Origin: Bugula neritina
Taxonomy: Eukaryota > Bryozoa > Gymnolaemata > Cheilostomatida > Bugulidae
Assembly (NCBI GenBank): GCA_964035545.1
Contig: OZ037770.1
Location: forward strand, 1,442,501-1,506,500
Direction: 5' to 3'
Length of the DNA stretch: 64,000 nucleotides
This document shows, one piece after another, positions 50,816-64,000 of this stretch. Position numbers and translations under genes: made by a program. How positions within the stretch are numbered: position 1 is the first letter of the stretch; every line of letters begins with the position of its first letter. Under the pieces are notes generated by a model, which saw only the letters and a list, made by a program, of their open reading frames with translations, was not told the DNA's origin and ran no database searches.

Positions 50816-51848
50816 GGTAACCTTGTAAACATTGGAAGAAGAAACAACTATGGACAATGGAATTTCACTTACAAGCCAAGGTCGTCTGTCACGTCTCAAT
50901 CTAGAATCTCTTGGTCCCCTACTTTTGATTTGTTGGAAACATAAGAATAACATCAAAATGACTAGAATCTTACTTGTAGCACTTAAACACAGATTCATAT
51001 CCAATATGTTTATCCTGCATGCAGGAACCAAGGAAATATTTGCAAAGCCTGTTTTTTACAAGCACTACCTGAATGCATAAACAAAGTATTCCGAGTAGTA
51101 ACAATGAAGTAGGTATGAAAACATTCTCTTTATATATACCATCAAATGCAGACAGTTTAATGAAACAACTTTTTAGCAAAATATTTATTAATCTTTTTAA
51201 GCTTTGACCTCAAAGTTCCTTTAATTTTGCATAAATTACCGGTTTATATTATTTACTCTAAGTAACTAGCTCTTATATAAGCTAGCCGCCATTATATTTA
51301 CATAACACAAATTTTTTCTCATTATCAATACATTTCGTATTATTGGTTTGAAGTTTTACAATAAATAGGTTCTGGTGCTATAATTAAATTGGTTGTCAGT
51401 ATAGTATGAGTCATGCCTGAAGTAGAAAGATTTTTCAACCACCTGATTTAACAAAATGAACCATAATAAATCTAACTTAAACTGATTTTAATGGTGACAC
51501 GCACCTGGCTTCCATGGATACATTTGCAACTATTTAACTTGTTTGCCTTGTCATAATTAAATTTATATAATACATAGAGCTGGCCGCAAGAAGGCTTAGC
51601 TCAACAGACACACCGAGTGATGACCTCAAATGCTTCCGCATATGCAGATCACTGATAGGACTCAGAAGTCATCAAGTCATCAAGTCATCATTCACAAACA
51701 GCTGCAGGCAGACATCATACTCTACTTAGAGGATAGCAAAGAGAGAGAGACAATATTATAATACTGAACCAGTTGTATTTGATGAATCTTGTTTATTAGA
51801 CTCACCCCAACAATTGAAGCTGTCATTTTAACTGTTCGATATAATATG
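50816..51848. other. Intergenic region, no supported gene
   Basis: Short frames on both strands around 50790-51080 have no recognisable domain. A GC-richer patch at 51580-51740, with GTCATCAA repeated in tandem near 51668, has an open plus-strand frame of about 50 codons. It matches no family that I know. Confidence 0.35.
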
Positions 51849-51852
51849 TTAA

Positions 51853-52620
51853 AGGATTGCTCTATCTTAGTTTATTACAATCACATTATAATTATGAACT
51901 ATAATCTAATGTGTATGCAAACAATTGTGACTTTGCAAAGGGATATATGCCTAGAAAACAGCTTTTCAAAATTCCAATTATGAGGGAGGTAAAATTTTCA
52001 GCCATGAAAAAGAATAGCCTAATACGTGACGTGTGAACGCCAGTAACTATGCTGCACGTGCTAACTATAACGCTAGTATTCAAGGTTGCTGAGCGCAACA
52101 TCAACCAATAACGCTCAAGCAGTTACAGTGCGCTATATAGGTCAGCTTTGGTACGCCCGCAATATTACACAATCTGACCTAGTTTAGATCGATCGCAGGC
52201 ATTCATCCTAAAGAATGCATGTTTTTGCAATGCTTTTTTCTATGTTTACAAGCAAAATATGGCCTAATGTTATCACATACATGTTATTTAACATGTCAAA
52301 AAACTATAGATTGAGATAATTCACATTTGCACTTCTATAAATATACAAATTACGAGCTGAAAGATCACATCTCACAGTCATATTTCTATAGTTATTCATT
52401 TGTATAGCCACGTGACCAGCAGGAATGCTGGCGCTGTTACGTCACATTTCCCAGCTCATTTCAAAATCGGCGTTTTGGCTGTTACCAATCTACACCCTCA
52501 ACTTCAACTAACTTTTTCTACCTTTGGTCAAATGCTTTTTGTCAATGCATGCTTAGAAAAACACAATATTATGTGTGTTTGACCTAAATGGCCATTTATT
52601 AGACAAGATAGAGCACTCCT
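51853..52620. mobile_element. 768-bp MITE with TTAA target duplication, copy 1
   Basis: Begins AGGATTGCTCTATCTTAG and ends with the inverted AAGATAGAGCACTCCT. It is flanked by TTAA at 51849-51852 and 52621-52624. It has no transposase. TTAA target duplication is typical of piggyBac-like (also Kolobok-like) transposons, so it is probably mobilised in trans. Frames inside it are chance. Confidence 0.85.
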
Positions 52621-52624
52621 TTAA

Positions 52625-53229
52625 GAAAATTTTACACCAGGAAGAACTTATTCAGCAGTTTTACCAGCAAGTCATAGTTATTAGTGTATTTATATAACAA
52701 AAATTTGCCTCCTGCACAGTAATTTGGTTTGAAGTTTGAAAAGATATGCTCTGTGATACAAAAAGTGGCTGATAATATAAACATATTTTATTTAATTGGC
52801 TGTCACTTTAGATTTCAAAATTATGACTCGTGATTTCTCTAAAAACATGTAATTAGCTGAGCACTAGACCCAATTAAGGATATATTTATATATACGCATA
52901 ATCATGCTATAGAGTCTAGTTGGTTTCCATGGTAACGATCCACTAGATTAGTTTCCGTTTGACTAAAATGACTATTTCAGAGAATATATTATATATAAAC
53001 CAACAAATACTGTGTAAATTATTATACTCTGTGTAACTAGCAGTTATATAAGCTAGTATTTAATGTATTTGCATGACTCAAAATTTTATAGCATTTTGTA
53101 TGTGCTTTTGTGGCTAAATCATTACAGGTGAGTTTACTGCCCGATTGAAAGCCAATTTATCTGTCAATAAAATGACTCATTATAATATTTATATACACAT
53201 ACACATACAACATAATATAAGAATATTTA
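52625..53229. other. AT-rich region between MITE and SINE
   Basis: No gene or RNA recognised. Contains GGTTTCCATGGTAACG near 52922, resembling a duplicate of the sequence near 51510 (GGCTTCCATGGATAC). Confidence 0.35.
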
Positions 53230-53298
53230 GGGAGCAGCCGTGGTCTAGGGGTTAGAGCGTTTGCCTTATAGTAAACACGAAGGTCATGGGTGCGAGAT
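53230..53298 (+). mobile_element. tRNA-derived SINE head
   Basis: GGGAGCAGCCGTGGTCTAGG opens a tRNA-like stretch. TGGTCTAGGGG fits the RNA polymerase III A box, and GGTGCGAGATC is a weak B box 45 bases on. An anticodon-like arm (GTTTG...TAAAC) lies between. It is not a functional tRNA gene because the acceptor and T arms do not close. It joins LINE coding sequence directly at about 53296. Confidence 0.65.
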
Positions 53299-54549
53299 CA
53301 GGGAGTACTACAAACAAATAAGAAAAGTTCTAGATTCAAAACTGAATAGTGAGAACACAATCAAAGCAATAAACACATGGGCAGTAACAGCAGTGCATTA
53401 CACAGATAGAATACTTGACTGGACTGTTTCATGAGCTAAAAAATATGGACTGAAAGACAAGGAAGCTAATGACAACAAACCGTGCACCCTATCCGAGAGC
53501 AGATGTAGACAGGCTGTATTTTAGCAGAAGGGAAGGCGGTAGAAGAATGTTGTCAACTGAAAAATGCATAAAGATTGAAAACTGCAGCATGTCAGACTAC
53601 ATAAATATAACATAGACTGATAGAAACACCACACTGAATACCTTCCTAAAAGACAGAACAGCGGTAGAACTAAATAATGATAAAGTGATAGAAAGAACTG
53701 ATGAGTGTAAAGAAAAGCTTCACGTGGTCAATACATCAAAATGGTGGAAGACATGAAAGCATTTTCCTGGAACTGGTTGAAGTATGGTTGGCTGAAAAAG
53801 GAAACAGAAGGACTGCTGACAGCTGCGCAAAATCAACTATTCACTACTAGAAATTATAAAGTGGCTATGATGAGAGAACAGGGTAGCAAGAAGTGTGGAA
53901 TGTGTAACGCAAGAGACAAAACTTCGATGCACGTATTGAGTGAGTTTGAGAAGGTAGCAGAAAGAGAATATAAGAAAAAACACAACCTTTTGGCATTGAT
54001 AATTTCAATAGTAGTTGTGTGAACTTCGTGGGTTTCAGAAAAGTAAGAATTGGTACGGCCATCAAGCAGAATAAGTACTGGAAAATGATAATGTGAAAAC
54101 CTTGTAAGATTTTAACATACACACTGACGTAGTCATCAAAGTTAGGAGACCCGATATATTAGTAGTTGACAAGCATAATGCTGAAACAACGATAATTGAT
54201 ATCACAGTCCCTGTTAACTACAGAGTGAAAGAAAAAAATTCGAAAAGTTAGGAAAATATCAGAATTTAGCTCTAGAATAAACCCGCCTTTGGAAAACATC
54301 AAAAAAGTCATCCCGTTGTAACTGGAGCCTTTGGAGCTTTATACAAGATTGTAGACTGGCTGACACTACTTGGAGTAGCTGAAAACAAATGCTCATTAAT
54401 TCAGCAGACACCCTTACTAGGATCAGGATAAGCTGACATCCTGAGGAAAGTTCTAGCCATTTCAGCCTAGTATAACTAGGCTAATGGTAAAAGGTTACAC
54501 CAGCTAAAAAACTACGGTCAATCAACAATAATAATAATAATAATAATAG
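53296..54549 (+). pseudogene. 5'-truncated LINE of copy C (late RT region, zinc knuckle, REL endonuclease)
   Basis: Equivalent to 28786-about 30020 of copy B, in opposite orientation. It starts within the late RT region (EYYKQIRKVLDSK), then INTWAVTAVHYTDRILDW, KYGWLKKETEGLL, the CGMC...H knuckle (53893-53935), RRPDILVVDK (about 54150), VGAFGALYK-like frames and the terminal LRKVL. The conserved tryptophan codon before DFNIHTD is TAA (54105-54107), as in copy B, and the stop before the terminal LRKVL segment is also shared. It ends in an AAT repeat (about 54524-54549). The 5' end is cut by fusion to the SINE head. Confidence 0.8.
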
Positions 54550-57500
54550 TGCAGTTGGTTCTATTATTAGATTAGCATATCGATTATGACTTTTCGATTG
54601 CCACCCTGATACTATGAGTAAAATGTACAAGCATACGTGAAAGTATAGATATGATCATAAGTATAAAAATAGGTATAAGTATAAATATAAATATAGGTAC
54701 AAGTATAAAACGAATGATTATATTATTAATAATATTAGTCAGTGATACCTATAACCGTAATGGTTTTTAGACTTACAGTTATCATTAACATTAGCTGAGT
54801 AATATGATTAGTTAAAATAATGGTATTCATTATTATATCATAGTTATAAGTTATAACTCTAGTCTCTAAAGAGCAACAGCAAGTGTAATTGGGATATTCA
54901 TATTAAATTTCATATTCACATAGTGAAATGTTTATGTTATGAACTAATTTATTCCTTCAACATTTAACTATAAATATGATTAACACTAACTTTGACCAGC
55001 AGTATTACTAAAAGAAGCGTATTACAAATATAAGATAATAAAATTCTAGTAGTAGGACTAATAGTATTACTAGGTCCAGTATTATTCTTGTTACCTTATT
55101 CATCATTCATGAGTTATCAAATTTAAAATTACTACTTATTAGCATCAGCATATAAAAAGTAAGATCATTAGGAATAATTATCATGAGGTATGATCTATGA
55201 TTTGCATTATCCATATATAGTTTAATATCAATATGATATATTATTATTGCTGATAGTCTATGTTATAGTTAAATTTATACTTATCTTTACAGTTACCTAT
55301 AGTAGCACTTATTAGTTATTTGTGGTAGCCAAACTAATGTTTAATATTAATAAATTAAACTGAGTATCATAAAAGTGTTACTAAAAATTTTAATTGTAAT
55401 CGTAATGGTGATCATATTACTTTATTATAATTATTATATTTTATCATTAATGCTAAACTGAGTTAATGTATATACTTTGAGTTTTACTATTACTCATTAT
55501 ATTTACACTTATAGTAAAACTAAATATGTAAAAGTTATACTTATACTATTATTATTCGCATTTCATTAGACTTACATCTAAGATCGCAGTCCTATTACTA
55601 CCACCACTGATACTAGTACTACAACTAGTACTAGTACTGCTACTAGTACTAGTACTACTACTACTACTACTAATAGTACTGTTACTACTACTACTACTAG
55701 TACTACTACTAGGTCTACTACTGTACCAGTACAACTACAAACTTTGAAAATAACTGCAAGAAAGGTATGACTTACTCTTTTTCTTAGTCTTACTGTGACT
55801 CTCAGTCGTAACGGTAATGTAAAATAAAATTGTGAACTGTAAAGTTAAACCCAAGGCTAAAATTTATTTAATTAAATTTAGACAATCTGAATCATTGGCT
55901 CAATCTTTGAGTTTGACTATCACTATTATTATTAGTGTTACGATTGTGATTATCATTGGCATTATGCCATTATGATTATCATTATGATTGTAATTGTGGT
56001 AATTCTAACATTAATTATAATCATAAATTAAAAGGTAATGAATAATGATAATTATTTTCATTTTGTAATCACAATGATAATCATAATGATGTAAATTTTG
56101 ATTTAAAACCAAAATACTAAAACTAAAAGTAAAAGTTATAAAATTAAATTATAAAATATTATAATGATAATTATTATATTTATTATATTATTATTGAATA
56201 TATTATTTCATTAGAAAATAGGTTGCAGCTTAGCATGATTAAAATTCAGTAAAAATTAGTTTACCAACAGCAAACATGCATGCGTCTTGTCAACATTCAA
56301 TTCGTAGTGTCATAGCGAAGCCAGATTACTTGTAGTACGACTACTAGAACTACTACTACTAGTGATGGATTACAGATACTTGGCGATTTTAGCTGTGAGT
56401 GACCTTCACCTCACATTCTCGTCATGTGCGCGGCATTAGACTAAGTAGAGGGTATGAAGCACTGAGCTGGAAAAGAAAGAATATATTTTAATTATAGGTA
56501 ATACTAATAGTAATATAATTTATGGTAATATATAGGTAATATTATTGAGTTCATTGGTATGGAGTATAGACCTATCACTGATAGTATCAGTATCAACTAC
56601 CACTTACGTACTACTTCAACTTATAACTTACCTTCAACTCAAACTGAAACTGCTTGGAATCATTTGTCTTTGATCATATTGGCATTGTCATTGTGATTGT
56701 AATAACTATTAATATTTTTAGTTCAACATCAATGCCGAACATATTGTAATAACTAATAAGATAATCATAAGGTTGATATATTTTGCTAATACTAATACTA
56801 ATACTAATAGTTATAGTAATAGTTATAGTAATTCAGTGTCACTCTCACTCTGGTGGAGTGAGACTCAGACTTAGAGTTAGAGACAGAGTGAGTCCGAGTA
56901 AGTCTGAGTGTTGGTAATAGTAATAGTCATATAAATTTAAATTATATTTACTTATTTCTAGCAATCACAATGGCAATAGTTATAGTAACTTTCACTTACT
57001 CTTAAATCATTGAACCTGAACTAAAAGTAAAATTAAGCATTATGATTATCATTATGATAATACCTATGATTTTATTATGTTTAAATTAAAAATCAATATC
57101 ATGATAATATCATAGTGATAGACATATTATTGATAAATGATAATATAAAAGTAATTTGATAAATTATACATTTATTTTGAATTAAGGTAATACTGATACT
57201 AGACCGGTACTGAAAGTGATAGTAATACTAATACTAATAGTAATAGTAATAGTCATATAAATTTAAGTTATATTTACTCATTATCGGCAATCACAATGGC
57301 AATAGTAACTTAAACTGTAACAGTAATGGTATGGGTATGTTTGAAATTGTCACTATCAGTATTGCTATGAATCAAAATATAATGCTATCATACCAATAAT
57401 TTAAAATAATATTACAAAGCTTCAGTAGCAACTTTTACTTGTACCAGTTTGGAATTTTGAATTATACATATTCTTAGTTAAAGTCTTCAAGTTTATTGTC

Positions 57501-58753
57501 AAAATGAACTTGAAATTAAAGACTTAGTAGTAAAAATTAAACTAAGACTGACTGTAAGTGACTAAGATTAAAAATAAGTAATTTTAAATATCGATGTAGT
57601 ATTTTTCTTACTCTTTGTCCTAAAATTGACTTTTATTTTGCACCTACTCCTGGTCAATGATTCTTTTTTCTATTTATATTACTATTGCTATTAGTATAAT
57701 TGACTTAAATTTAATAATAGATATGATTATATCTTTATAAATGTGATATTTGATTTTATGAATAGTAATTCGAAAACTCTTTGGTATTATTTATTTTTGA
57801 TCATTGTAGTTATTATCATTATATTTGTATAATAATTATGATTATCAAATTCAATATCGATATTTGTATTATGGTATGAATATCTGCCTCCATCCCATGT
57901 TCTGTTTTGCAGTGCCTTTTTACATTCACGTCTAGGTTCACATTGCGATGGTCATACTGATAGCACTTGGGGACAGTGATGAGCATAATGATTATCACTA
58001 ATATTAGGATTATCGTTATTAGGATTTAGAATAATTTAATAAACAAGCAACTTAAAACAAATGTTTTTACTAATATACATATTAATTACTAATATAAATA
58101 TACTACTATGAATATTATAATTATTATACTTTACAATTCAAAGTAAGATAATCATAATACGAACTGGTAAAACTAAATATAAAGTAAATGTAATAATACT
58201 AATAGTAGTTATCCATTCCCCTTTGGTTTCACATACTAATAATTGGAAACCTCTGTCCTAATATTATTTCTATTAATATTGCTCAAAGTTTGATCCCTAT
58301 TTAATTTTATAGTTCACTCACCAGCTACATAATTTTATTAAAATACATGTGGTATTGGTTATAGTACTAGTGAAACTTGAAGTTGAATAGCATGCTTGTT
58401 ACTCACTGCTCTTTGCTTACATTATTAGGGTTACTCTTTAGTCTTAGAGATACCCTAACATAAACTTGAAAGCTGGAGGTAGTACTAGTCTAGTGCTGTG
58501 TTAATCCTACACTGTTGACTTATCAACACTGTGACTATAATTATGACTCCTAAGTCAAAGTCATTTTCATATAGTAGTAATCACTATGACAGACTGAAAG
58601 TCAGGAAGACTAAATATAATGGTAAAGTGTGTAAGAATAAATCATACTTAATCAATTACTTTTAGTTTTGTTACCAGTGTTGGGTCAACTTTCAGAATAA
58701 AGAATAAATATAATTATAAAGATAAATGGATAAAAATTCCAATCATGGTTTAA

Positions 58754-59521
58754 AGGATTGCTCAATCTTAGTTTATTACAATCACATTATAATTATAAAC
58801 TATAATCTAATGTGTATGCAAACAATTGTGGCTTTGCAAAGGGATATGTGCCTAGAAAACAGCTTTTCAAAATTCCAATTCTGAGGGAGGTAAAATTTTC
58901 AGCCATGAAAAAGAAGAGCCTAAAACGTGACGTGTGAACGCCAGTAACTATGCTGCACGTGCTAACTATAACGCTAGTATTCAAGGTTGCTGGGCGCAAC
59001 ATCAACCAATAACGCTCAAGCAGTTACAGTGCGCTATATAGGTCAGCTTTGGTGTGCCTGTAATATTGCACAATCTGACCTAGTTTAGATCGATCGCATG
59101 CATTCATCCTAAAGAATGCATGTTTTTGCAAGGCTTTTTCTAATGTTTACAAGCAAAATATAGCCTAATGCTATCACATACATGTTATTTAAAATGCCAA
59201 AAAACTATAGGTTGAGATAATTCACATTTGCACTTCTATAAATATACAAATTACAAGCTAAAAGATTACATCTCACAGTCATATTTCTATAGTTATTCAT
59301 TTGTATAGTCACGTGCCCAGCAGGAATGCTGGCGCTGTTACGTCACATTTCCCAGCTCATTTCAAAATCGGCGTTTTGGCTGTTACCAATCTACACCCTC
59401 AACTTCAACTAACTTTTTCTACCTTTGGTCAAATGCTTCTTGTCAATGCATGCTTAGAAAAACACAATATTATGTGTGTTTGACCTAAATGGCCATTTAT
59501 TAGACAAGATAGAGCAATCCT
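58754..59521. mobile_element. 768-bp MITE with TTAA target duplication, copy 2
   Basis: Same family and length as 51853-52620. Ends AGGATTGCTCAATCTTAG and the inverted AAGATAGAGCAATCCT, with TTAA at 58750-58753 and 59522-59525. The unfilled site is seen at 4341-4344 (copy A) and 24563-24566 (copy B), proving both the ends and the 4-bp duplication. Confidence 0.95.
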
Positions 59522-61045
59522 TTAATGTGCCTATTTTAAGCTGTTAATTTAATTACTATAATATAAGTGCTCAAAATACAACTTTTGATTTTCATAATTA
59601 TGTTTTAATTTAATACAGATACCATAGTATCATATACAGTAGAATCAGTTGTATCTTATTTAATAATGAAGTAACTTATTGGAGCTTTCACAGTTATTAA
59701 TTATTTACTTGTTAGTCTTTGAACTGGGACAATGTTTAAAACTTGAAGTAGAATGAAGTTTGATTTCAGTTACCGCAATGGTATCTGCAGTCACAATAGG
59801 AATACAAATATAACTATGTTTATATTTGTGAAAAATATATAGTCAAAACTAGATAAGGTAATAGTAATTATAATTGGTTTCACTTTTAATATATTCCTAT
59901 AAACTGGAAAATAGACAGAAGCATTTAATCATGAAAGTAAACCTAGTGGAAGTAAATCAATTCACTAAGTATAGTAAAATATTTACTATTCAGTAAGTTT
60001 ATTTACTTTAGTTAATTGTACTTGATTATTTCTGTCGGTTTTTCAGTTGATTTTTCTACCTTTTGCTATAGCATATCAAACTACCACAAAGTCATGCTTC
60101 CGTATTACAATTATAAACATAGTGTTACTGTGTAATGTTATAGTAATGTAATAGTAATATTTGGATCATTGTAAGTATTTCTGTTGTTGTACTGATTGAT
60201 GAATATTTTTTAGTTTGCATGGATATTTGCAACGATCAAGATGTCATTTGAACCTGGACTGGAATAAAGATGGAAAATCGAGAAGCTAGCTACAATTATT
60301 CTGTAGAAAAAAACTTGGTAAGCAAAAATAAGCTGCAGCATTAAGCAGTTAGCAATATGACGATGAACTTTGCTTGATTTTGATTGACCTTAAAATATCT
60401 GGTCACCTTTCACCAACGTGGCGGGTGACCTTAAAATGTCTGTTGCACGTAAAATATATTTTGTGACAGTCAAAAGTATGCTGATCTTTTTCGTATTTCA
60501 GTGCATCGGTGTCTTAGCTTAAGAGCTGAACCCAACAATTATGATCTAAAGCTGTTTTTTACTAGAAAGTGATTTTACTGTCTTTCTGATTATTCTTGGT
60601 TTTTCAGCTTGATGAATTGAATAAATGGATTTGATTTCGGGTATTATGTAATGGATGAAAGAAATTTTTCTTAAATTTGTACTGAGCAATTTTTGCTATT
60701 GCTATGATGTTTAGTGATAAAATTGCACCCTTAATAACCCTGAAAACTTTCATTACTAGCATTTGTTTATGTTCATTTTTAGGAAATTAAAATGAAGACA
60801 CAACTCACCAATGCTATCTCACTGTGCCTGCATGCAGTTTATCTAAAAAGGTACTCCTATTAGCTGGCTCTTGCCCAATACCTGGTTGTCTCTGTAACTA
60901 TTTTTTGCTCGCAGATGAGTTTTTTGAACTTGACATTTTATTGATTTTGAAAGTTATAGTGAGCTTTGAACTTGCTAGCATCGTTTTTAAAGACTTGCTG
61001 CAGTTTTTATCAACATTTTTTCAGTCAATGGTGTTAGTTTGGAAG

Positions 61046-61348
61046 CTCTCTCACTCCTCTCTCTGTCTCTTTCTCCCACACCTTCCACTCAACCTCTCTC
61101 TCTTTCTCCCCCTCTCTCCCACCCTCCCTTTCTCCCACCCTCCCTCTCTCCCACCCTCTGTCTCTCCCACCTTCTCTCTCTCCCACTCTCCGTCTCTCCC
61201 ACCTTCTCTCTCTCCTAACCTTTCTCTCTTCCCTTTTCCACTATCTCTCTGACTCTCTCCCTTTCTCTCTTCTACCCCATCTCTCTTCCATCCTCTCTCT
61301 TAACGTTTCTCTCCCACCCCTCCCCTCTCCCACTCTCTTTCTCTCTCT
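61046..61348. repeat. CT-rich polypyrimidine tract, copy C
   Basis: Counterpart of 5879-6233, about 50 bases shorter. Confidence 0.9.
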
Positions 61349-62974
61349 AGTTTGCATGGCTTTACCCAATTTTGGTTTATTTTTTTATTTTGTTTCAGAG
61401 TATCCAAAAGGAAAGCTAAAATTTATTTAATATATATTATACCAACTTGAGCTTTGCATATAATATCAAATAAATGCTGTGTTTTGTTAAAACAATGTTT
61501 GCAACTTTGTAGTATATTCAAATTCATAATTTATTTGTAGAGTCACACAACAAGACACTACTCTGACACACTCACAAGTTGCCACTGATCCAGCAGTATA
61601 GATGATTGTTTTCTCCACTGGCTATGCTATCACGCTTTACTGTTGTGGTGTTTGAAACAAACCAATTGTTTGCCTACGCAGATTAGGGTGAGAAAAAAAG
61701 TGAGAAATGAAAGCTGTTTTTAATACCAACTACACTTAGTTTTTATTGAATGAAAAACAAAGTGAAATCATTAGTTATCCGTTAAATGACTAAATCATTG
61801 TTTATAAAGATGAAACACAAATAATCTTATAATATGCTAATGAAATTTGGCTTTCAAATAGCTTTTTTCTGTATATTTGTTGAGGAAGTTTATCTTCAAC
61901 AAAACTTCGTAGCTGTTGAATATGTGGAGAGTATTTTATATTGCATAAATTTATAGAGTAAAAGGTTCTCATCAAACTTTTACAACTTAGCTCATCGACG
62001 GTTTAAAAGTGTGAGTCACCCTTCACACTAGAGTTTTATAAAGTTTTAATGAATGTGCAGTATTTTATAAAATATTGTGTGTCTCGTAAATTTAGCTATT
62101 TCTACCTTTTCAGTGAGATTGGAGTAAACACACCTCAAAATTCACATCTGGTATCACATTGATTTATCGCAAGTCAAAGTACACCTACTAACTCTTCCTT
62201 CCTTAATACCTGCTTGATTTTGCACTTCTACTCATTTCGTATACCTAACATTTCTCTTGCAGATGAATTACATCTTTTAAGTTGTAAAAGCCTTAAATAG
62301 CATGAAATTAATGAGGTTTAAACCGTGGCCACACTAACTATTGATGCGTTTATTGATGGGTTAAATTACACGAAAATATTGTCTCTTTCTTTTTAGTTTC
62401 ACCTAAAGTATTACATACTATTGATGGAGGCTTTGCTGAAGTTTTTGGGTGATGATTTGTCAATAATTTTCCAGAGAAGATGATGCCACGGTGGCTGGCA
62501 TCATTATGCAGTTTCCAAATTTCTTTCAGCTTTGCTCTAGTGAAAATGTTGAAAAACAATCAACAAAAAGGTTTGTACCATAAACGAAGTTACTGTGTGC
62601 GTGTTGTCAAAGCATAAAGTGTGTTGGAAATTTTTGGGTTTCTGTTGAGATGCGTTTTTGCTTTTCCTGCATGAAAAAAGTTCCAGTTTCAGTTAATATC
62701 ACTAGCGGAGTGCCCACCTATATTTTAAATCATATTGATGCATAAGTTCTTTTTGTAATATTAAAAGTATAACTTGCTTAATTGCTATTCAATGCCCTTT
62801 GAAGTTTCCAACTGTAATTAATTAGTTGATTTGGCAGCATAGTATCGATGATTGATGAAGGCAGCCGATATAATTATAAGCATAAATATCTATATCTACA
62901 TGAAGATGTCATTCCCAATGATTGTTATTCTGAAATCAGCTGATTAAGTTATCACAAACTAAACATTTTGACCA

Positions 62975-64000
62975 CACAGTTGGTTTAAGGTCATGCTTTT
63001 CATTTTCTGGCTCTTTGCCAGGTGCTTTATGTTCTATATGAACAATGTTCCACTGATAGCTCGAACAGGTTGAATGTCACAGGAACAAAAAAAATATAAA
63101 AAGATAAAGAAACTTATGTTCTCCAATATACTTTTTTATTTTTTTCAAAAGCCAATTCATGTTTAAGTTATAGCTTGTTGAAAAACATAGTCCCCCTTCC
63201 ACATTCTTTTCAATTTATACGCTCCTGACTTGTTATTGTGTCTCAATATGCCTTGTATTTGAGTGCTTGTTAGTCTCGCTTCACTAACTTTGCCTATACT
63301 TCACAAGTGCCAGTGCTGCTGGCTCAAAAGCTAAATGTTATAAACTGTCAGCTAAAACCCAATCTTGTATTCCTAGGTTGGTTGGCCTAAATAAAACAAT
63401 AGTCAAATCATGATTTCATGTTTTAAAAATTTACTCTATTCTAACCTGCTGCCTAGCTAGTTCTATTTTTGATGTATAATTACAAAATTTGTGATACATT
63501 TTTTTGGCAACCATGTAATTTATAAAATGCAGTAATGGTACTTATAATATTATATTATTATCATTATAATATATTATATAGTATTATGTGTGTTTTTATT
63601 ATCCTGCATAATATCTAATTTATTATTGTTGTTGTGCAAACAAGTGCAATTAACCTAGTTTTCAAAATGTACCTCTAAATTATCAGAATATCAGTTTAGA
63701 TATTTTCATGCTTTGTAAGGTAAACCTAAAAAAAGAGGCTGTATTCTCAAAGTAAAGGGTGTTGAACTATGAACTATATTAGATTAGCCACTCTGCTACC
63801 AAGTGCATCAGTATAATATTATATAAATAGCTCTGATGCTTTGTCTCCGGTGGCTGGCTGCGATATGATAACTTGGCCAACTTCCAAGAGTTTAAAATTG
63901 GCGCAATTATTCAAGAGGTTACATACTGCACAAAGCTAGCAGTGATAGTAACCTTGCTATTGGCAGTACTTATTACAACTGCCAGCATATAAGCTGCATT
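62975..64000. other. AT-rich flank right of copy C
   Basis: Unique sequence beginning CACAGTTGGTTTAAGG, unrelated to the continuation of the unit in copies A and B. No gene, RNA or transposon recognised. A short ATTATA-rich stretch lies at about 63540-63595. Confidence 0.4.

Larger units (their letters stand above)
54550..62974 (+). repeat. Long LINE-linked tail unit, copy C
   Basis: Direct copy of 126-7864 of copy A with small differences. It ends at TTTTGACCA (62974), about 2.3 kb before the end shared by A and B. It carries one clean insertion, the MITE at 58754-59521, and a shorter CT tract at about 61046-61348. The serine-triplet array is at about 55590-55735. Confidence 0.9.

Noticed and set aside
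51892-52582. Frames shared by the two MITEs
   Set aside because: MITE-internal, short, no transposase motifs; shared only because the elements are copies.
53230-53298. Functional tRNA gene
   Set aside because: A-box-like and weak B-box-like motifs exist, but the acceptor and T stems do not pair and it runs straight into LINE coding sequence.

Overview
This is a 64-kb, strongly AT-rich stretch of animal (metazoan) nuclear DNA: spliced genes, GT-AG introns, tRNA-derived SINEs, LINEs and several DNA transposons. The TRIM-type gene with compact introns, together with the LINE and THAP-transposon families, suggests an early-branching invertebrate, most likely a demosponge. That placement is inference only.

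Three near-identical long copies of one repeat unit dominate the window. Each is the 3' part of a decayed LINE with a restriction-like endonuclease (REL-endo, R2/R4/Dong-like), joined directly to an 8.4-10 kb non-coding tail. Copy A is 1-10186 (+; its LINE part runs off the window). Copy B is 19463-about 31700 (-), with the longest LINE. Copy C is 53296-62974 (+; LINE cut at its 5' side, tail ending early). The first ~5 kb of the tail is odd degenerate TAA/AGT/ATT-rich DNA. The rest is ordinary AT-rich DNA with a long CT tract.

The one solid host gene is a RING/B-box/coiled-coil/beta-propeller (TRIM-NHL-like) E3 ligase on the + strand, 13350-42479. It has eight exons whose splice phases all agree, giving 608 codons. 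Copies A and B flank exons 1-5 as inverted arms of about 10 kb. Intron 5 is 20.9 kb long, and nearly all of it is one block bounded by terminal inverted repeats (19095-39816) with copy B nested inside. Without the block the intron would be about 168 bp, like its neighbours.

Downstream lie a candidate two-exon gene for a 47-residue secreted peptide with a good promoter (44091-45368), long (TA)n tracts around a perfect hairpin, a THAP-transposase (ISL2EU/Harbinger-like) element with ~0.9-kb terminal inverted repeats (47037-50532), and two copies of a 768-bp TTAA-flanked MITE (51853-52620; and inside copy C at 58754-59521, with clean empty sites in copies A and B). A tRNA-derived SINE head is fused to the truncated LINE of copy C. 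The remaining sequence is AT-rich with no gene I can support.
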